From Limibacillus sp. (lineage in GTDB: Bacteria; Pseudomonadota; Alphaproteobacteria; Kiloniellales; CECT-8803): DNA of 64,000 nucleotides. Below the pieces are notes generated by a model. The model saw only the letters and a program-made list of their open reading frames with translations, had not been told where the DNA came from and did no database searches. The stretch spans positions 1 to 64,000 of the forward strand of contig JARRJC010000006.1 in assembly GCA_037379885.1 (NCBI GenBank), read 5' to 3'. Below are positions 43,180 through 50,681 of this stretch, piece by piece (the first letter of the stretch is position 1; every line of letters begins with the position of its first letter). The position numbers and the translations under genes are program-made.

Positions 43180-44076
43180 TCAAGCGGCGGCATGAATGGG
43201 TCTTTGACCTTGTCTCGCCGGAAGGTCCTCCCGGCCGGTCTTCTTGCCGTGTTTGCGTTTGACCTCTTGGCGCTGCATCTGCTGCGCCATGGTCCTGGCG
43301 ACTTCCTCTCCATGGCTGAGCGGGCCCATGTGACCTGCCTTCACCACGCGATGCAGACGCCCATGGGGCAGGAAGCGGGTCAGCAGCTTCGAGGCGACCT
43401 GCGCGGGCTTCGGGCTGCGTCCGCCCTGGATCACCAGCGTTTCCATCGGCAGGCCGGCCAATTCCTCGGGGCCGGTCTTGCAGGAGAAGATCGCCCTGAA
43501 GTCCAGCGGCCCCTTGGACGCCCAAAGCGCCAGGGAGCGGCGTGTCTCCAGCGGCAGACGCTTCCAGGCGCCGCTGCCGTTCCAGTAGTCGACGAAGATC
43601 TCCGCGCCGCCATGATAGTCGCCTTCGGCGATGCGGCCCTCGAAGGCCCAGGCGAACTCGCCGATCTCGGCATGGGCCGAGCGTCCCTCGTGCCCGCCAT
43701 GGGCGAGCAGTTGGAAGACGGTGGGCTCGTAGAGCGTCAGGCTCGCGACCTTCTCCTTGCGCCTGAGCGCGGCCTGCAGGGCGACACTGCCGCCGAAGGA
43801 GTGACCGACCAGATGCACCGGCTGCGATTCCTGATCCAGGAGCGCGACGATCAGATCGGCTTCCCGGTCCAGGCTGTAGGGTCCGTAGCCGTCCCATGCG
43901 CCCCGCGCCCCGCAGTTGTAGAGCTCGGGCGTCAGCAGGATCCAGTTGGCTGTCAAAGCGGACTTCAGGGACGACCAGTGGGCGGCGCGCCCCCCGGAAC
44001 AATGCACGGCGAGTCCGACGGACAATCCTGCCTGTGCGGCCTTGGGTGCTTCCACGGATGAGACTTCTTGAACCAT
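43180..44076 (-). CDS. Alpha/beta hydrolase upstream of metY
   Basis: A 298-residue alpha/beta hydrolase: LAVHCSGGRAAHWSSL near the start, nucleophile elbow LVGHSFGGSVAL, and the catalytic His in VKAGHMGPLSHGEE. The last about 30 residues (QRQEVKRKHGKKTGREDLPARQG) form a basic tail absent from usual family members. It lies about 70 bases upstream of metY and is likely in the same transcript from the CRP-type promoter. Similarity to homoserine O-acetyltransferase is not supported: that enzyme has different surrounding motifs. Substrate unknown. Confidence 0.8.
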   Translation of the reverse strand: MVQEVSSVEAPKAAQAGLSVGLAVHCSGGRAAHWSSLKSALTANWILLTPELYNCGARGAWDGYGPYSLDREADLIVALLDQESQPVHLVGHSFGGSVALQAALRRKEKVASLTLYEPTVFQLLAHGGHEGRSAHAEIGEFAWAFEGRIAEGDYHGGAEIFVDYWNGSGAWKRLPLETRRSLALWASKGPLDFRAIFSCKTGPEELAGLPMETLVIQGGRSPKPAQVASKLLTRFLPHGRLHRVVKAGHMGPLSHGEEVARTMAQQMQRQEVKRKHGKKTGREDLPARQGQRPIHAAA

Positions 44077-44148
44077 TTTCCGACTTTCCCTTTTGAGGTG
44101 CCTATCCGCCGTCCGCCATCGCTGGGCCAGCGGGCGACTGAAGGCGGC

Positions 44149-44196
44149 CTTATAGTCGGAAGAGCCTCGGGTGTTCTGTGAGGCTGGTCACAGAAC
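44149..44196 (-). promoter_or_regulatory. CRP-type site and -10 element for the hydrolase-metY operon
   Basis: GTTCTGTGA (44173-44181) and TCACAGAAC (44188-44196) are perfect inverted repeats around GGCTGG; the core TGTGA-N6-TCACA is exactly the CRP/FNR-superfamily consensus. A -10 element TATAAG lies at 44149-44154 on the minus strand. The predicted start (about 44142) puts the palindrome centre near -42, the class II activator position, and there is no -35 match, as expected for an activator-dependent promoter. Confidence 0.7.
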
Positions 44197-44327
44197 GCTG
44201 GACTTCATACCGAGAGGCTCGCCGTGCGCTCTGCTGCGCTCCGGCGGAACACCGGGGAGGGAAGGACTGGCTGTCGCAGTCATGGGTCGGGTCGGTCATG
44301 GGTCGGCTCCTTCTCACTTCGGGCCAT

Positions 44328-44364
44328 AAAAAAACCGCCACGACCAAAGCGTTGGGGCGGTTTT
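44328..44364 (-). terminator. Intrinsic terminator of the sRNA candidate
   Basis: On the minus strand AAAACCGCC, a 16-base loop that can fold on itself, then GGCGGTTTTTTT. Arms at 44356-44364 and 44331-44339 are perfect complements, T-run 44334-44328. Confidence 0.85.
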
Positions 44365-44405
44365 CCTGCGGCTCCTGAAGTATAGGAGCGAGAGCCCTCG
44401 CTTTA
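44328..44405 (-). ncRNA. Candidate small RNA with own promoter and terminator
   Basis: A short minus-strand transcript is delimited by a promoter at 44413-44441 and an intrinsic terminator ending at 44328. Within about 78 bases there are two further hairpins: GCGAG/CTCGC with loop GGCT and CTCCT/AGGAG with a seven-base loop, in which the unpaired CTCCTATAC segment could contact an SD sequence. No start codon with SD occurs inside. This arrangement is typical of trans-acting sRNA genes. Target and family are unknown. Confidence 0.6.
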
Positions 44406-44412
44406 GCCGTAC

Positions 44413-44441
44413 TTATAACGCGCCCGCAAGCTGTGGTTCAA
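44413..44441 (-). promoter_or_regulatory. Sigma-70-type promoter of the sRNA candidate
   Basis: TTGAAC (44441-44436), exactly 17 bases, TTATAA (44418-44413) on the minus strand. It is the best consensus promoter seen in the window. Confidence 0.7.
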
Positions 44442-44524
44442 ATCGGCGCGACAAAAAGTAAAGGGTCAGGCGACCGGGCCTGTCAAGCGCCGATTGCCTC
44501 TAGAGAGACGGGAAAAACTTGCTG

Positions 44525-44899
44525 TCAGCCGTGTTCGGACTTGGCGATCGCTTTGATCAGCTTCGCCACTTGGCTCTTTACATCGCTGTCGGCCAGTTCG
44601 TTCAGAGCCCGTGCAAGTTGAACGGAATCGCGGGACAGGCGGCCATCGCCGACCGGTTCCGGCTCGGCAGTGTTGCTTACCTCTTCCAACTCTTCGAAGA
44701 AATAGGTGATCGGGGCATTCAAAAGCCGGCTGATGACCCAGAGACGGCCACTGCCGATCCGGTTGGTCCCTTTCTCATACTTCTGTATTTGCTGAAAGCT
44801 GACCTCCAGCATATCACCAAGCTGCGTCTGCGTTAGGCCGCGCTCCGTGCGAAGCTGCCGCAGCCGCTTGCCGATTGCGGCATCGAATTTATCGGCCAT
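44525..44899 (-). CDS. XRE-family transcriptional regulator
   Basis: A 124-residue regulator with an N-terminal Cro/C1-type HTH (about 8-65): [40 protein letters not shown], with the recognition helix [11 protein letters not shown]. The second half (PITYFFEEL..., then a helical tail to SEHG) has no ligand domain I recognise. This form, with the SFQQIQKYE signature, is widespread in alphaproteobacteria. It is divergent from the valine-degradation operon, and the shared intergenic region has two imperfect palindromes, so it may regulate itself and that operon. That link is inference. Confidence 0.88.
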   Translation of the reverse strand: MADKFDAAIGKRLRQLRTERGLTQTQLGDMLEVSFQQIQKYEKGTNRIGSGRLWVISRLLNAPITYFFEELEEVSNTAEPEPVGDGRLSRDSVQLARALNELADSDVKSQVAKLIKAIAKSEHG

Positions 44900-44914
44900 T
44901 CAGTTACCTCCCCG

Positions 44915-44982
44915 TTGCAACGCGCAAAAGAGAAACTTTTTCGCGTTTTCAACCCCTGTGATGCAACACATAATTGTATCAC
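44915..44982. promoter_or_regulatory. Palindromes in the XRE/valine operon divergent region
   Basis: CGCGCAAAAG (44921-44930) mirrors CTTTTTCGCG (44936-44945) with one mismatch, and GTGATGCAA (44958-44966) mirrors TTGTATCAC (44974-44982) with one mismatch. TTGCAAC also occurs at 44915-44921. They are candidate operators for the flanking XRE regulator. Confidence 0.4.
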
Positions 44983-45113
44983 TAACCCTTTGCGGTTACA
45001 ATTTTTTTCAGGTCAGGCACTGCTTTAGCCGCGAGCGATTGACAGCACATCTGCGCAGTTTATCAATCGATCACCTTGTAGGGCGGTGGAACGCGGCAGG
45101 AGGGCACCTTTCC

Positions 45114-46256
45114 ATGGACTTCACCTTCAACGAAGAACAGCGCGCTTTTCAGGAGATGGCCCGCGACTTCGCATACAATGAGATGCTAGCAGAGGCCGCG
45201 CGTTGGGATGAAGAGGAAATCTTTCCGGTTGCAACACTTCGTCGCGCCGCAGAGTTGGGATTCGCCGGAATCTACGTCCGGGATGACGTGGGCGGGTCGG
45301 GTCTAAAGCGTCTGGACGCCGCCATCATTTTCGAGCAGCTAGCAAGAGCCTGTCCATCAACCGCCGCCTACATCTCGATCCACAACATGGCCGCCTGGAT
45401 GATCGACCGTTTCGGGAACGACGAGCAGCGCGAGCGCTTTCTTCCCAAGCTGACGTCCATGGAGCACTTCGCCAGTTATTGCCTGACCGAACCGGGGTCG
45501 GGCTCCGACGCCGCTTCACTGCGCACCCGCGCCGAAGCGGACGGAGAGAGTTACCGGCTCAACGGCCAGAAGGCCTTCATCTCCGGCGGCGGGTCGAGCG
45601 ACATCTACCTGGTCATGTGCCGCACGGGCGGGGAGGGACCGAAGGGCATCTCGACCCTGGTGGTGGAGAAGGGCACCGAGGGCCTCAGCTTCGGGAAGAA
45701 AGAGAAGAAGCTCGGCTGGAACAGTCAGCCGACCCGCCAGGTCATCTTCGAAGACGCTTTGGTTCCCCAAAGTCACCGACTCGGGTCCGAGGGGGACGGC
45801 TTCAAGATCGCCATGATGGGGCTGGACGGCGGTCGCGTGAACATCGGCGCCTGTTCCCTGGGCGCAGCGGGCGCCTGTCTCGACGCCGCGCTCGCCTACG
45901 TCAAGGAGCGCAAGCAGTTCGGCAAGGCCCTGGCGGAGTTCCAGGCCTTGCAGTTCAAGCTCGCCGACATGGCCACCGAGCTGGAAGCCGCCCGGCTGTT
46001 GCTTTACCGCGCGGCCTCGGCCCTGGACGCGGGCGCGCCGGAGGCCACCAAGCTTTGCGCCATGGCCAAGCGCTTCGCCACCGACATCGGCTTCAAGGTC
46101 TGCAACGAGGCCTTGCAGCTTCATGGCGGCTACGGCTACATCAAGGAATATCCAATCGAGCGCTATCTGCGCGATGTCCGGGTCCACCAGATCCTGGAAG
46201 GCACGAACGAGATCATGCGCCTGATCATCGCGCGGAAGCTCTTGAGCGAAGACTGA
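45114..46256 (+). CDS. Acyl-CoA dehydrogenase (probably isobutyryl-CoA dehydrogenase)
   Basis: A 380-residue FAD acyl-CoA dehydrogenase. [15 protein letters not shown] and [14 protein letters not shown] are the flavin/substrate motifs; the catalytic base is E362 in [11 protein letters not shown], the short-chain/ACAD8 position. Start segment [20 protein letters not shown] is characteristic. The next two genes encode 3-hydroxyisobutyryl-CoA hydrolase and 3-hydroxyisobutyrate dehydrogenase, so isobutyryl-CoA from valine is the best substrate assignment. ATG 45114 is supported by AGGAGG upstream; the open frame extends further only through the divergent promoter region. Confidence 0.9.
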   Translation: MDFTFNEEQRAFQEMARDFAYNEMLAEAARWDEEEIFPVATLRRAAELGFAGIYVRDDVGGSGLKRLDAAIIFEQLARACPSTAAYISIHNMAAWMIDRFGNDEQRERFLPKLTSMEHFASYCLTEPGSGSDAASLRTRAEADGESYRLNGQKAFISGGGSSDIYLVMCRTGGEGPKGISTLVVEKGTEGLSFGKKEKKLGWNSQPTRQVIFEDALVPQSHRLGSEGDGFKIAMMGLDGGRVNIGACSLGAAGACLDAALAYVKERKQFGKALAEFQALQFKLADMATELEAARLLLYRAASALDAGAPEATKLCAMAKRFATDIGFKVCNEALQLHGGYGYIKEYPIERYLRDVRVHQILEGTNEIMRLIIARKLLSED

Positions 46257-46292
46257 ACCGCTCTCCCGAAGACAAAAAGGCGAAGCCCCTCC

Positions 46293-47363
46293 ATGACTGA
46301 CACCGACGGCCAAGAACCCGAAATCCTTCTGGAGCGTCGCGGTGCGCTCGGCGTGATCACGCTGAACCGCCCCAAGGCGCTCAATGCCCTGACCCTCACG
46401 ATGATCGAAGAGATGGACAAGGTCCTGCACGCGTGGGCCGAAGACGACTCCGTCGCCGCCGTGGCCATCCAGGGCGCGGGCGAGAAGTCCTATTGCGCGG
46501 GCGGGGACGTACGCGCCGTCTGGCAGGCGGGCAAGGACGGCGATTCTCTCACCAGGGACTTCTTCTGGGAAGAGTACAGCCTCAACCACGACCTGCACCA
46601 CTTTTCCAAGCCGATCGTCGCCTTGATCGACGGCATCACCATGGGCGGCGGCGTCGGCGTTTCCATCCATTGCAGCCACCGGGTCGCTGGATCGCGCACC
46701 CTGTTCGCCATGCCGGAGACGGCCATCGGCTTCTTCCCCGATGTGGGCGGGTCCTATTTCCTGCCGCGCTTTCCGGGCAAGACGGGGCTCTATCTGGCAA
46801 TGACCGGTGACCGCCTGAAGGCGGCCGACTGCTGTCTGGTGGGGGTGGCCAATCACCATGTCGGCGAACGCGACAAGGCCGAGGTGCTGGAGGCTCTCGC
46901 CTCGGCCGACCTTTCCGGCCATGCGGACTCCAAGGTGACCGAGGTTCTGAACGCCCTGGAGGTCGAGCCGGGCCGCCCGCCGCTGGCGGAGAACAGCGCG
47001 GCCATCGACCGGATCTTCGCCGCGCCCTCGGTTGGGGAGATCCTTGAGGGCCTGGAGAAAGAAGGCACGCCCTGGGCGGCGGCCACTCTGGAGACGCTGC
47101 GCAAGCGCTCGCCCTTCTCCGTGGTGCTGGCCTTCGAGCTTATTCACCGCGGCGCCGAACTCAGTTTCGACGATTGCATGACCATGGAGTTCCGGGTCAG
47201 TCAGGCCCTGATGGCGGGCGGCGATTTCTATGAGGGCATCCGGGCCGTGCTGGTGGAGAAGGACCACGCGCCCAAGTGGAATCCCGCCAGCATCGAGCAG
47301 GTCGACCCTGCGAAGGTCGCGGCCTGCTTCGAACCGCTTGGAGAGGGCGACCTCACCTTCTAG
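46293..47363 (+). CDS. 3-hydroxyisobutyryl-CoA hydrolase (enoyl-CoA hydratase/isomerase family)
   Basis: A 356-residue crotonase-fold protein. The oxyanion loops are SYCAGGDVRAVW and GITMGGGVGVSIHC; the HIBCH-specific pattern FAMPETAIGFFPDVGGSYFLPRFPGKTGLYLAMTGDRLKAADC is clear, with the catalytic Glu in PETAIG. Length (350 versus 260 for hydratases) also indicates HIBCH, which releases CoA from 3-hydroxyisobutyryl-CoA in valine breakdown. It lies 36 bases behind the acyl-CoA dehydrogenase and 45 bases before mmsB in one operon. The enoyl-CoA hydratase step must be encoded elsewhere. Confidence 0.92.
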   Translation: MTDTDGQEPEILLERRGALGVITLNRPKALNALTLTMIEEMDKVLHAWAEDDSVAAVAIQGAGEKSYCAGGDVRAVWQAGKDGDSLTRDFFWEEYSLNHDLHHFSKPIVALIDGITMGGGVGVSIHCSHRVAGSRTLFAMPETAIGFFPDVGGSYFLPRFPGKTGLYLAMTGDRLKAADCCLVGVANHHVGERDKAEVLEALASADLSGHADSKVTEVLNALEVEPGRPPLAENSAAIDRIFAAPSVGEILEGLEKEGTPWAAATLETLRKRSPFSVVLAFELIHRGAELSFDDCMTMEFRVSQALMAGGDFYEGIRAVLVEKDHAPKWNPASIEQVDPAKVAACFEPLGEGDLTF

Positions 47364-47408
47364 GCTGAGACCTGAAACAAATCCAAAAGACGAGCGGAGG
47401 AGATCGCC

Positions 47409-48296
47409 ATGCGCATTGCTTTCATCGGACTCGGCAACATGGGCGGGCCCATGGCCGCGAACCTCGTCAAGGCGGGCCATCAGGTCGCGGGCTTCGACGT
47501 CATGGCGGACAACTTGGAGGCCGCGGGCGAGAAGGGCGTATCGGCGGCCGCTTCCGCCGCGGAGGCGGTCGCAGGCGCCGAGGCGGTCATCACGATGCTG
47601 CCGGCCGGCCAGCATGTGCGTGAGGTCTACATGGGCGAAGGCGGCGTTATCGAGGCCGCTGAACCGGGGTGCCTCCTGATCGATTCCTCGACCATCGACG
47701 TCGCCTCGGCCAGGGCGGCGCACGAAGCGGCGGAGGCGGCGGGCCACGCCATGGTCGATGCGCCGGTCTCCGGCGGGGTTGCGGGCGCGGAAGCGGGCGC
47801 CCTGACCTTCATGGTCGGCGGCAGCGAGGAGGCCTTCAAGCGCGCCGAACCGCTGCTCGACATCATGGGCAAGGCGGTGGTGCACGCGGGCGGGGCCGGC
47901 AACGGCCAGGTCGCCAAGGTCTGCAACAACATGATCCTCGGCATCACCATGCTGGGCATCTCCGAGGCCTTCAATCTTGGTCAGTCCCTGGGTCTCGACC
48001 CGGAGAAACTGTTTGCTATTTCTTCAAAATCATCAGGGTCTTGCTGGGCGATGTTGAACCATCTTCCGCTGCCTGGAATCGTGGAGACGGCGGCGGCCAA
48101 CCGCGATTACAAGCCGGGCTTTGCGGCCGGCATGATGTTGAAGGACCTGCGGCTTTCCCAGCAGGCCGCCGCGCAGGCCGGGGCGGCAACGCCCTTGGGG
48201 GCCGAGGCCGCGGCGCTCTACACGATCTTCTGCAACGCGGGCAATGCCGGTCTCGACTATTCCGCCATCATCAAGTTGATCCAGGGCGAGAAGTAG
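47409..48296 (+). CDS. mmsB: 3-hydroxyisobutyrate dehydrogenase
   Basis: A 295-residue beta-hydroxyacid dehydrogenase. NAD fingerprint FIGLGNMGGPMAANL (7-13 Gly-rich), substrate motif DAPVSGGVAGAEAG, and catalytic Lys K170 in GQVAKVCNNMILG. The C-terminal helical domain ends with GLDYSAIIKLIQGEK. It oxidises 3-hydroxyisobutyrate to methylmalonate semialdehyde in valine catabolism. The dehydrogenase acting next (mmsA) is not in the window. A short AT-rich run of codons occurs at about 48005-48050 (KLFAISSKSSGSCW). It converges with the GFA-family gene without spacing. Confidence 0.95.
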   Translation: MRIAFIGLGNMGGPMAANLVKAGHQVAGFDVMADNLEAAGEKGVSAAASAAEAVAGAEAVITMLPAGQHVREVYMGEGGVIEAAEPGCLLIDSSTIDVASARAAHEAAEAAGHAMVDAPVSGGVAGAEAGALTFMVGGSEEAFKRAEPLLDIMGKAVVHAGGAGNGQVAKVCNNMILGITMLGISEAFNLGQSLGLDPEKLFAISSKSSGSCWAMLNHLPLPGIVETAAANRDYKPGFAAGMMLKDLRLSQQAAAQAGAATPLGAEAAALYTIFCNAGNAGLDYSAIIKLIQGEK

Positions 48297-48701
48297 CTAC
48301 TGCTTTTCCTTTGCCGGGATGCCCGCGATGTCCTTGAGCCAGGGCAGGGCGGAGCGCGTCCAGATCTGGAACCTGGGCGTCATCTCGGCGCGCTGGCGCG
48401 CCGTGCCGACCCGGATGCTGTAGATCTTCGGATCCTCTCCGACGGAGGTGGAGTAGAGCGCCGAGCCGCAGGTCTCGCAGAAGGTCTGCTCTCGTTCGTT
48501 CCCACTGTCGGCGGTCTTCACGTAGACCTTCGGCCTTCCGCTCAGGATATGGAAGTTCTCGCTCTCCACCAGGACGATGGTCCTGAACGCCGAAGCCGAG
48601 AGCTGCTGACAGTCCTGGCAGTTGCAGATCCCGACCTTCTCCGGATCGATTTCCGCTTCGTAGCTTATGGCGCCACAGTGGCATCCGCCGTCGATCTTCA
48701 T
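48297..48701 (-). CDS. GFA/CENP-V-type zinc protein
   Basis: A 134-residue protein of the glutathione-dependent formaldehyde-activating (GFA) family. The Cys pattern GGCHCGAISYE, ICNCQDCQ and FCETCGSALY provides two zinc sites. Some members bind glutathione and S-hydroxymethylglutathione, but the function of most is unproven. The start is set at ATG 48701, preceded by GGGAG; the longer frame adds 12 residues. It lies tail-to-tail with mmsB. Confidence 0.82.
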   Translation of the reverse strand: MKIDGGCHCGAISYEAEIDPEKVGICNCQDCQQLSASAFRTIVLVESENFHILSGRPKVYVKTADSGNEREQTFCETCGSALYSTSVGEDPKIYSIRVGTARQRAEMTPRFQIWTRSALPWLKDIAGIPAKEKQ

Positions 48702-48900
48702 GGCTTTCTCCCGCAGTCGTAGCCTCCCGGCAAGCATAGCAGAATCAGGGATTTGCAGGGGGATCCAGCGGGATCCGCCCCGGTCCGCGGGAAAAATCCG
48801 CGCTGTTAAGCCGCCGTTAAGAGGGGGTGCCTAAAATTTATCGCAAGTCGCGCTGATGCAGCGCTAATCAGAACCTGGACCTGATGAAAGAGGACGGGAC

Positions 48901-49386
48901 GTGAACAAAACCTATGTAGAGACAATCTCGTTGATCGAGCGCCTGCACCGTCTTGCGCTCGAGGTCGTCAAGGCCGAGCTTGAGCGTGGCAATGTCCGCG
49001 ACCTCAACAACGTTCAGGCCTTGATCCTCTTCAACCTGGGCGATTCCGAACTGAGCGTCGGTGAACTCATGCAGCGCGGCTACTACCAGGGCTCCAACGT
49101 TTCCTACAACGTGCGCAAGCTGGTGGAGAACGGCTATCTGGAGCAGCGCCGCTGCCCGCATGACCGCCGCTCCATCTATGTCCGCGCGACGGAGAAGGGC
49201 CTGGAGATTTCCGAACGCCTCGCCGCCCTGTTCCAGCAGCAGGCCGATCTTCTGAGCCGCGACCCGCGGGCAGTGGACGCCATCGAGCAGGCGCACGAAG
49301 GCCTCTTCCGCTTGCAGCGCTTCTGGGCCTCCGACGGCACCCAGGGCGTGATGGCCCTGCCCAAGCAGGTCTCTACAGCAGCCTGA
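48901..49386 (+). CDS. MarR-family regulator, LdtR-like
   Basis: A 161-residue winged-helix regulator of the MarR fold: VQALILFNLGDSELSVGELMQRGYYQGSNVSYNVRKLVENGYLEQRRCPHDRRSIYVRATEKG has helix-turn-helix and wing (CPHDRRS). Close resemblance is to LdtR, an alphaproteobacterial regulator of L,D-transpeptidase and stress genes. Start GTG with GAGGACGGGAC upstream. It overlaps the end of the convergent lrgB gene by 14 bases; a link to wall hydrolase control by LrgAB is plausible but inferred. Confidence 0.85.
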   Translation: MNKTYVETISLIERLHRLALEVVKAELERGNVRDLNNVQALILFNLGDSELSVGELMQRGYYQGSNVSYNVRKLVENGYLEQRRCPHDRRSIYVRATEKGLEISERLAALFQQQADLLSRDPRAVDAIEQAHEGLFRLQRFWASDGTQGVMALPKQVSTAA

Positions 49387-50092
49387 AGATCAAGGGCACC
49401 AGGATCGCGGTCGCCAGGCCGTTGAGGCCCAGGGCCAAGCTGGCGAACGCGCCCGCCACCTCGTTCAATTGAAATGCACGCGCCGTGCCGATGCCGTGGG
49501 AGGCGATTCCCACGGCAAAGCCGCGTGCGCGCCAGTCCTTGATGCGCAGGAGATTGAGGGTCCAGGTCCCGAGCGTCGCGCCGATGATGCCGGTCAGGAT
49601 CACCAGGACGGCGGTCAGGGACGGCAGGCCCCCGATCTGCTCCGCCACGCCCATGGCGACCGGCGTGGTGACCGACTTGGGCGCGATGGAGAGCAGGGTT
49701 TCGCGCGTGGCGCCCAGAAGCCAAGCGGCCCCCACCGCCGTCAGGCTGGCGGTCAAGGACCCCAGGATCAGCGCCACACCCAGGGGCAGGGCGGCCTCCT
49801 TCAGACGCTTGACGTTGCGGTAGAGCGGCACCGCGAGCGCCACGGTCGCGGGACCGAGGAGAAAGTGCACGAACTGGGCGCCGTCGAAGTACTTGGCGTA
49901 TTCGGTGCCGGTCACCCAGAGCAAACCGACCAGCAGCAGCACGGCGATGAGCACCGGGTTCACGATCGGGCTCAGCCCCGACCTGCGGTGGGCCCAGTCA
50001 CCGGCGAGGTAGGCCAGGAGCGTGACGGTCAGGCCCAGAAGCGGCTCTTCGGAGAGATAGACCCAAAGCTCGAAGAAAAGCGGCTCTTCCAT
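49373..50092 (-). CDS. lrgB: LrgB/CidB-family membrane protein
   Basis: A 239-residue membrane protein with about seven hydrophobic helices and no signal. Family signatures are LGPATVALAVPLYRNVKRLKEAALPL, APKSVTTPVAMGVAEQIGGLPSLTAVLVILTGIIGATLG and GFAVGIASHGIGTARAFQLNEVAGAFASLALGLNGL. LrgB forms a pair with the holin-like LrgA, and the complex is thought to move metabolites or control murein hydrolases. It starts 5 bases after lrgA. The ATG (50090-50092) is where the membrane pattern begins. It converges with and overlaps the LdtR-like gene by 14 bases. Confidence 0.9.
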   Translation of the reverse strand: MEEPLFFELWVYLSEEPLLGLTVTLLAYLAGDWAHRRSGLSPIVNPVLIAVLLLVGLLWVTGTEYAKYFDGAQFVHFLLGPATVALAVPLYRNVKRLKEAALPLGVALILGSLTASLTAVGAAWLLGATRETLLSIAPKSVTTPVAMGVAEQIGGLPSLTAVLVILTGIIGATLGTWTLNLLRIKDWRARGFAVGIASHGIGTARAFQLNEVAGAFASLALGLNGLATAILVPLIFRLL

Positions 50093-50097
50093 TGCCG

Positions 50098-50469
50098 TCA
50101 CTCCTTGCTTTCCTGGCCACGCGGACCCTTGCCCGTGAGCCGCAGCAGCCAGGACAGCAGCAGGGACGTCACGGCGATCGTCACCACGGTGGAGACGACG
50201 AGGGCCAGGGTGATGGGCAGCCACTCGTCCTTGATCAGGGAAAGGTGCACCACGACCCCGACGCCGGCGGGAACGAACAGGAGGGCCAGATGGTCCAGCA
50301 GGCCCTTGGTGATCTTTCCAAGGTCCTCCGGTATGTCCCCGTGCAGAACCAGGCCCACGAAAAGCAGGACCATGCCGATGACCGGGCCGGGAAGGGGCAG
50401 ACCGCTCAGCTTTTGGAGAACCTCGCCAGCCAACTGGCAGACCAGCAACAAGGCCAGGAAATTGAGCAT
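50098..50469 (-). CDS. lrgA: LrgA/CidA-family holin-like protein
   Basis: A 123-residue protein with four helices: FLALLLVCQLAGEVLQKLSGLPLPGPVIGMVLLFVGLVL and LALLFVPAGVGVVVHLSLIKDEW are the family motifs. It precedes lrgB by five bases in an operon. SD GGAGACG upstream. LrgA may act as holin-like or metabolite transporter component. The divergent neighbour is an iron-containing alcohol dehydrogenase. Confidence 0.9.
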   Translation of the reverse strand: MLNFLALLLVCQLAGEVLQKLSGLPLPGPVIGMVLLFVGLVLHGDIPEDLGKITKGLLDHLALLFVPAGVGVVVHLSLIKDEWLPITLALVVSTVVTIAVTSLLLSWLLRLTGKGPRGQESKE

Positions 50470-50595
50470 CAGACGTCTCCAGCTCTGTGACCTGCGAAAA
50501 AGCGCGCTCTTGGATCATCGAGCAAAAGCGGCCTTCAAGTCGATGTTCCACATCAAAGACAAGACGCGGTGCGTCCGGTTTTTTGCGGGTTTCGA

Positions 50596-50624
50596 TTGAC
50601 CCGCCTCTCGGAGCTACGCTTAGC
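50596..50624 (+). promoter_or_regulatory. Promoter candidate for the alcohol dehydrogenase-methyltransferase pair
   Basis: TTGACC (50596-50601), 17 bases, CTTAGC (50619-50624). The -35 is near consensus, the -10 weaker. Confidence 0.4.
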
Positions 50625-50681
50625 TCATCAGCCAAGGGGGCCGATAACGGCCGGGCCAAGATTTCAGGGGGATGGCCGAGC

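Larger units (their letters stand above)
44077..44524. other. 448-bp intergenic region with sRNA candidate and CRP-type promoter
   Basis: No convincing protein gene. From right to left on the minus strand it holds a promoter, a short hairpin-rich transcript ending in a terminator (44328-44405), then a CRP-type palindrome and a -10 element serving the hydrolase-metY genes. A 49-codon open frame at 44150-44299 has a good SD but is probably not a gene. Confidence 0.7.

Noticed and set aside
43180-44076. Homoserine O-acetyltransferase (MetX) as identity of the hydrolase before metY
   Set aside because: The protein lacks the longer lid and the conserved segments of MetX around its nucleophile elbow, and is about 80 residues shorter.
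44150-44299. A 49-codon minus-strand open frame with SD AAGGAG seven bases before its ATG
   Set aside because: It begins 28 bases after the sRNA terminator, its second half covers the CRP-type palindrome and its stop overlaps the -10 element. Codon use decays along it. It would need read-through and is better explained by regulatory sequence.
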